Shown here: positions 17,220 through 19,567 of the stretch, piece by piece
Layout of the letters: each line of letters opens with the position of its first letter
How positions within the stretch are numbered: position 1 is the stretch's first letter
Assembly (NCBI RefSeq): GCF_000718775.1
Contig: NZ_JOCB01000131.1
Coordinates: 1-19,567 of the forward strand
Source: Streptomyces sp. NRRL S-31
Lineage (GTDB): Bacteria > Actinomycetota > Actinomycetes > Streptomycetales > Streptomycetaceae
Direction of reading: 5' to 3'
Length of the DNA: 19,567 nucleotides
Position numbers and translations under genes: made by a program
The notes under the pieces: model-generated
Told to the model about the DNA's origin: nothing
The model's database searches: none
The model's input: only the letters and a program-made list of their open reading frames with translations

Positions 17220-18074
17220 ATGACGGAACTGCCCGGGCGACGTCTGCTCCTGGTGCACGCGCACCCGGACGACGAGTCGATCAACAACGGCGCGACCATG
17301 GCCAGGTACGCGGCCGAGGGTGCTCATGTGACCCTCGTCACCTGCACCCTGGGTGAGCGGGGCGAGGTCATTCCGCCGGAGCTGCGGCACCTGACGGGCC
17401 CCGCCCTCGGCGCCCACCGGCGCGGGGAGCTGACCGCCGCCCTCGGCGCGCTCGGCGTCACGGACGGACGGCTGCTCGGCGGCGCCGGGCGGTACGGCGA
17501 CTCCGGGATGCTGGGCCTGCCCGACAACGACGACCCCGGCTGCTTCTGGCAGGCCGACGTGGACGAGGCCGCCGGCCGCCTCGCCGAGGTGATCCGGGAG
17601 GTCCGGCCGCAGGTCCTCGTGACGTACGACGACAACGGCGGCTACGGCCACCCGGACCACATCCAGGCCCACCGCGTCGCCATGCGCGCCGTCGACCTCG
17701 CGGCCGAGCGCGGCCACCGGATCGCCAAGGTCTACTGGAACCGCGTCCCGCGCTCCGTCGCCGAGGCCGCCTTCGCCCGCCTCCAGGACGAGCTGGGCAC
17801 CCTGCCGTTCGACAAGGGCGCCGCCGTGGACGACGTACCCGGCGTGGTCGACGACGAGCGGATCACCACCGCGGTCGACGGCACCGCGCACGCCGCCGCC
17901 AAGGCCGCCGCGATGCGGGCCCACGCCACCCAGATCGAGGTGGCCGAGCCGTACTTCGCCCTCTCCAACGCCCTGGCCCAGCCGCTGTTCACCACCGAGT
18001 ACTACGAGCTGGTGCGCGGGACGGGACAGCCCGGCGAGACCGACCTGTTCGCCGGTGTCGAGGAGGCGTCGTGA
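17220..18074 (+). CDS. mshB: MshB: GlcNAc-Ins deacetylase of mycothiol biosynthesis
   Basis: 284-residue zinc-dependent deacetylase of the LmbE/PIG-L family. It removes the acetyl group from GlcNAc-inositol, the second dedicated biosynthetic cleavage on the way to mycothiol, the main thiol of actinobacteria, in the cytoplasm. The N terminus has [10 protein letters not shown]: His15 and Asp18 would bind zinc, and Asp17 would be the general base. GGYGHPDH (140-147) supplies Tyr142, His144, Asp146 and the third zinc ligand His147, equivalent to the M. tuberculosis MshB residues. The block [11 protein letters not shown] is also characteristic of MshB. The related conjugate amidase Mca shares the zinc motif, but the overall sequence looks more like MshB. 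The gene begins nine bases after the Uma2 stop with no strong ribosome site, and overlaps DUF6113 by four bases (GTGA). Confidence 0.88.
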   Translation: MTELPGRRLLLVHAHPDDESINNGATMARYAAEGAHVTLVTCTLGERGEVIPPELRHLTGPALGAHRRGELTAALGALGVTDGRLLGGAGRYGDSGMLGLPDNDDPGCFWQADVDEAAGRLAEVIREVRPQVLVTYDDNGGYGHPDHIQAHRVAMRAVDLAAERGHRIAKVYWNRVPRSVAEAAFARLQDELGTLPFDKGAAVDDVPGVVDDERITTAVDGTAHAAAKAAAMRAHATQIEVAEPYFALSNALAQPLFTTEYYELVRGTGQPGETDLFAGVEEAS

Positions 18075-18487
18075 GCGGCGGCGGACCGGGCTCCGCGCTC
18101 GCCCAGCCGCTGCGCCCGCCCTCCCCCGGGCGGGCCGCCGCCCTCGTCGGCCTGTTCCTGCTCGGCGCGGTCACCGGCTTCGCCGGAGCCCTGGTGCAGG
18201 CCGCCTGGTTCCCCGGCGGGCTGCTGCTCGCCCTCGCGGGCGCCGCCGGGGTCTTCCTCGGCGGGACGTACGCCACCCGCAGCCGCGGCGGGGCGGTCGC
18301 GCCGGCGGCGGGCTGGATCGTCGCCGTCATCCTGCTCACCACCACGCGTCCGGAGGGCGACTTCCTGTTCGGCGCGGGCGGCGGCTCGTACCTCTTCCTG
18401 CTCGGAGGCATGGCCCTCGCTGTGATCTGCGCCACCGTTGGCGCCGGAAGGCAACCCGGGAGCGGCTCCGCCCGACTTGAGAAGTGA
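18071..18487 (+). CDS. DUF6113 family integral membrane protein
   Basis: 138-residue protein with about four membrane helices: [55 protein letters not shown] and [18 protein letters not shown]. Both ends are polar and probably cytoplasmic. The start is GTG at 18071 with AGGAGG four bases upstream. It overlaps the end of mshB, so the two are produced together. Membrane proteins of this type regularly follow mshB in Streptomyces, as far as I recall. No enzymatic motif is visible, and its relation to mycothiol metabolism is not established. Confidence 0.87.
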   Translation: MSGGGPGSALAQPLRPPSPGRAAALVGLFLLGAVTGFAGALVQAAWFPGGLLLALAGAAGVFLGGTYATRSRGGAVAPAAGWIVAVILLTTTRPEGDFLFGAGGGSYLFLLGGMALAVICATVGAGRQPGSGSARLEK

Positions 18488-18678
18488 CGTACCGCTTCGC
18501 CGGGGGGCGCGTGCGAGTCCCGTGTGGGTTTCCCCAGCGGTCGTGGGATACCCGCCAGAAGCGGCCAGTATGGTGGTGCGCGCCGCCGAGCCTCCCCCAA
18601 GTTCTCGACTGCGCTCGAACAGGGGGCACCCCCAGCTGAGGTCGAAACGGGCGGCGGAGCCAACCGGGAGAACCTGCC
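18488..18678 (+). promoter_or_regulatory. Upstream region of the TTG-start gene
   Basis: 191 bases without a gene. TATGGT (18569-18574) is a possible -10, although no -35 is evident. A palindromic element at 18581-18656 follows and would lie in the 5' untranslated region. The ribosome site GGGAG is at 18666-18670. No clear terminator follows DUF6113 other than the palindrome itself, so the downstream gene could also be reached from the mshB transcript. Confidence 0.4.
18581..18656. repeat. Palindromic intergenic element of a type recurrent in Streptomyces
   Basis: Nested symmetry: outer arms CGCCGCC (18581-18587) and GGCGGCG (18650-18656); inner arms CCCCC (18594-18598) with GGGGG (18622-18626), and GTTC (18601-18604) with GAAC (18617-18620). 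The G-run can instead pair with CCCCC at 18629-18633, so two folds compete. From memory, sequences of the form CTCCCCCAAG...TCGA...CAGGGGG recur between Streptomyces genes. That recurrence cannot be checked within this single copy. Confidence 0.6.
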
Positions 18679-19567
18679 TTGAGTCGTGAAACTGACACTC
18701 CGTCCTCCGGGCCCGACGGGCGCGGGGGAGCCGCATACCCCTCCGGCACGCCGCCGTACGGGACCCCCCTGGCTTCCGACGACGCCACGGGCGCGGGCCA
18801 CGCGGGCGCGCGGCCGGAGGAGAAGAAGACCGAGACCACGCTGACGACCCGGATCCGGATCAACATCCCCGGATCCCGGCCCATCCCGCCGGTCGTCGTG
18901 CGCAAGACCGTCGGGGACGGCGAGGGCGCCGGGGAGGAGGCGCCCGCCGCCGAGCCGCGTCCCGTGGCCGAACGGGCGCCCGCCGGCGCCGCCGAGGCCC
19001 CGGCCGAGCCCACGGGCCCGGCGGACGAGAAGGCGGCCAGCGACTGGTTCGCGCCCCGCAAGTCCGGCCCCGCGAAGGGCACACCGGGCAGCGGCGGCAC
19101 GAACGGCGCCGGAATCACCGCCGGTTCCGCCCCCGCCACCCCGGCCCCCGGCGCGGCGGCCCCCCGTACGGGTGGTCCCGGTGCGTCCGGCGCGGCCGGT
19201 TCCACCGGCGCACGCCCCGGCGGCGGCCGTCCCGGCGGCGTGGTCGGTGCCATGAGCGCGCCCGGCGGCTCCAAGGGCAAGGGCCTGCCCGGTGCCACCG
19301 GCGGCCCCGTCGCCCCGGGACACGGCGGCGGCACCGGCTCCTTCGACGTGACCGAGGCGCTGAGCGCCGGCCCGCGAGGTGGCGGCTCCCGCCCCGGCGA
19401 GTCCGGCCGGGACGACCTGCCGTACTTCTCGGAGAACGGGCCGGACCACGGCGGCCGGAGCGGCTTCGGCGCCGACGCGCCGGGCGCGAACGGGCGCGAC
19501 GGCTACGGCGGTGCCGCGGGCGGCGCCCGCGGGCACGGCGGCGCCAGCGGCTTCAACGGCCCCGGCG
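18679..19567 (+). CDS. Large disordered Gly/Pro/Ala-rich protein, TTG start, 3' end outside window
   Basis: A continuous frame runs from TTG at 18679 to the right edge, giving 296 codons. TTG is chosen because GGGAG lies eight bases upstream and no in-frame ATG or GTG with a ribosome site exists nearby. The product begins MSRETDTPSSGPDGRGGAAY. It contains an ordered-looking strip TTLTTRIRINIPGSRPIPPV (about residues 54-73), then SDWFAPRKSGPAK, and later long Gly/Ala/Pro runs. No signal peptide or membrane helix appears in the visible part. The rest looks intrinsically disordered, like the N-terminal tail of a larger protein. Longer open frames on the opposite strand are GC-driven shadows. Similar proteins occur beside mshB in other Streptomyces as I recall, with no function known to me. 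Confidence 0.78.
   Translation, partial: MSRETDTPSSGPDGRGGAAYPSGTPPYGTPLASDDATGAGHAGARPEEKKTETTLTTRIRINIPGSRPIPPVVVRKTVGDGEGAGEEAPAAEPRPVAERAPAGAAEAPAEPTGPADEKAASDWFAPRKSGPAKGTPGSGGTNGAGITAGSAPATPAPGAAAPRTGGPGASGAAGSTGARPGGGRPGGVVGAMSAPGGSKGKGLPGATGGPVAPGHGGGTGSFDVTEALSAGPRGGGSRPGESGRDDLPYFSENGPDHGGRSGFGADAPGANGRDGYGGAAGGARGHGGASGFNGPG

Noticed and set aside
16044..17924. 626-codon minus-strand open frame
   Set aside because: Antisense to the winged-helix, Uma2 and mshB genes, all of which have family motifs.
18545..18571. Possible SigR-type promoter starting with GGGATA
   Set aside because: Spacing and the GTT element do not fit the consensus.
17989..19536. 515-codon minus-strand open frame at the right end
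   Set aside because: Composition is Ala/Gly/Arg shadow sequence; the plus-strand TTG-start frame has a ribosome site and a family-like N terminus.

Overview
The window looks like Streptomyces chromosome. It is very GC-rich, third codon positions are almost all G or C, several genes start with GTG (one probably with TTG), and the gene families are typical of the genus: a BldK-type peptide importer, an XRE/DUF397 pair, a mycothiol deacetylase and DUF6113. Gene content and order match, from memory, the S. coelicolor bldK region (about SCO5112 to SCO5121, with mshB near SCO5126). That match is recall and was not checked against a database.

Layout. (1) Positions 1-5586, minus strand: the bldK operon, read right to left as bldKA (permease), bldKB (Tat-type lipoprotein binding protein), bldKC (permease), bldKD (ATPase) and bldKE (ATPase, cut by the left edge). 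A strong stem-loop lies just after bldKB. (2) Positions 5587-6057: a divergent regulatory region of about 470 bp containing an AT-rich island. (3) Positions 6058-11655, plus strand: a second complete oligopeptide importer in the order binding protein, two permeases, two ATPases, with junctions that overlap or are only a few bases apart. (4) Positions 11766-13895, minus strand: a dipeptidyl-peptidase-IV-like S9 peptidase. (5) Positions 14069-14263, plus strand: a 64-residue two-helix membrane protein, followed by an 11-bp terminator hairpin shared with the next unit. (6) Positions 14307-15370, minus strand: an XRE/DUF5753 regulator overlapping a DUF397 gene. (7) Positions 15739-17210, plus strand: a winged-helix/zinc-ribbon protein overlapping a Uma2-family protein. 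(8) Positions 17220-18487, plus strand: mshB overlapping a DUF6113 membrane protein. (9) From 18679 to the right edge: a disordered Gly/Pro/Ala-rich protein that appears to start at TTG, preceded by a palindromic intergenic element.

How it fits together. Two peptide importers sit back to back and share one control region, with an exopeptidase beside them. BldK is the S. coelicolor importer needed for aerial growth and is thought to take up a peptide signal. The neighbouring importer and peptidase could handle other peptides or compete for the same signal; that is inference. No mobile element, CRISPR array, tRNA or rRNA was seen. The least explained features are the regulatory ones: half-sites and direct repeats in the divergent region, paired hairpins in the 15.7-kb leader, likely leaderless starts of mshB and the peptidase, and the palindromic repeat at 18.6 kb.
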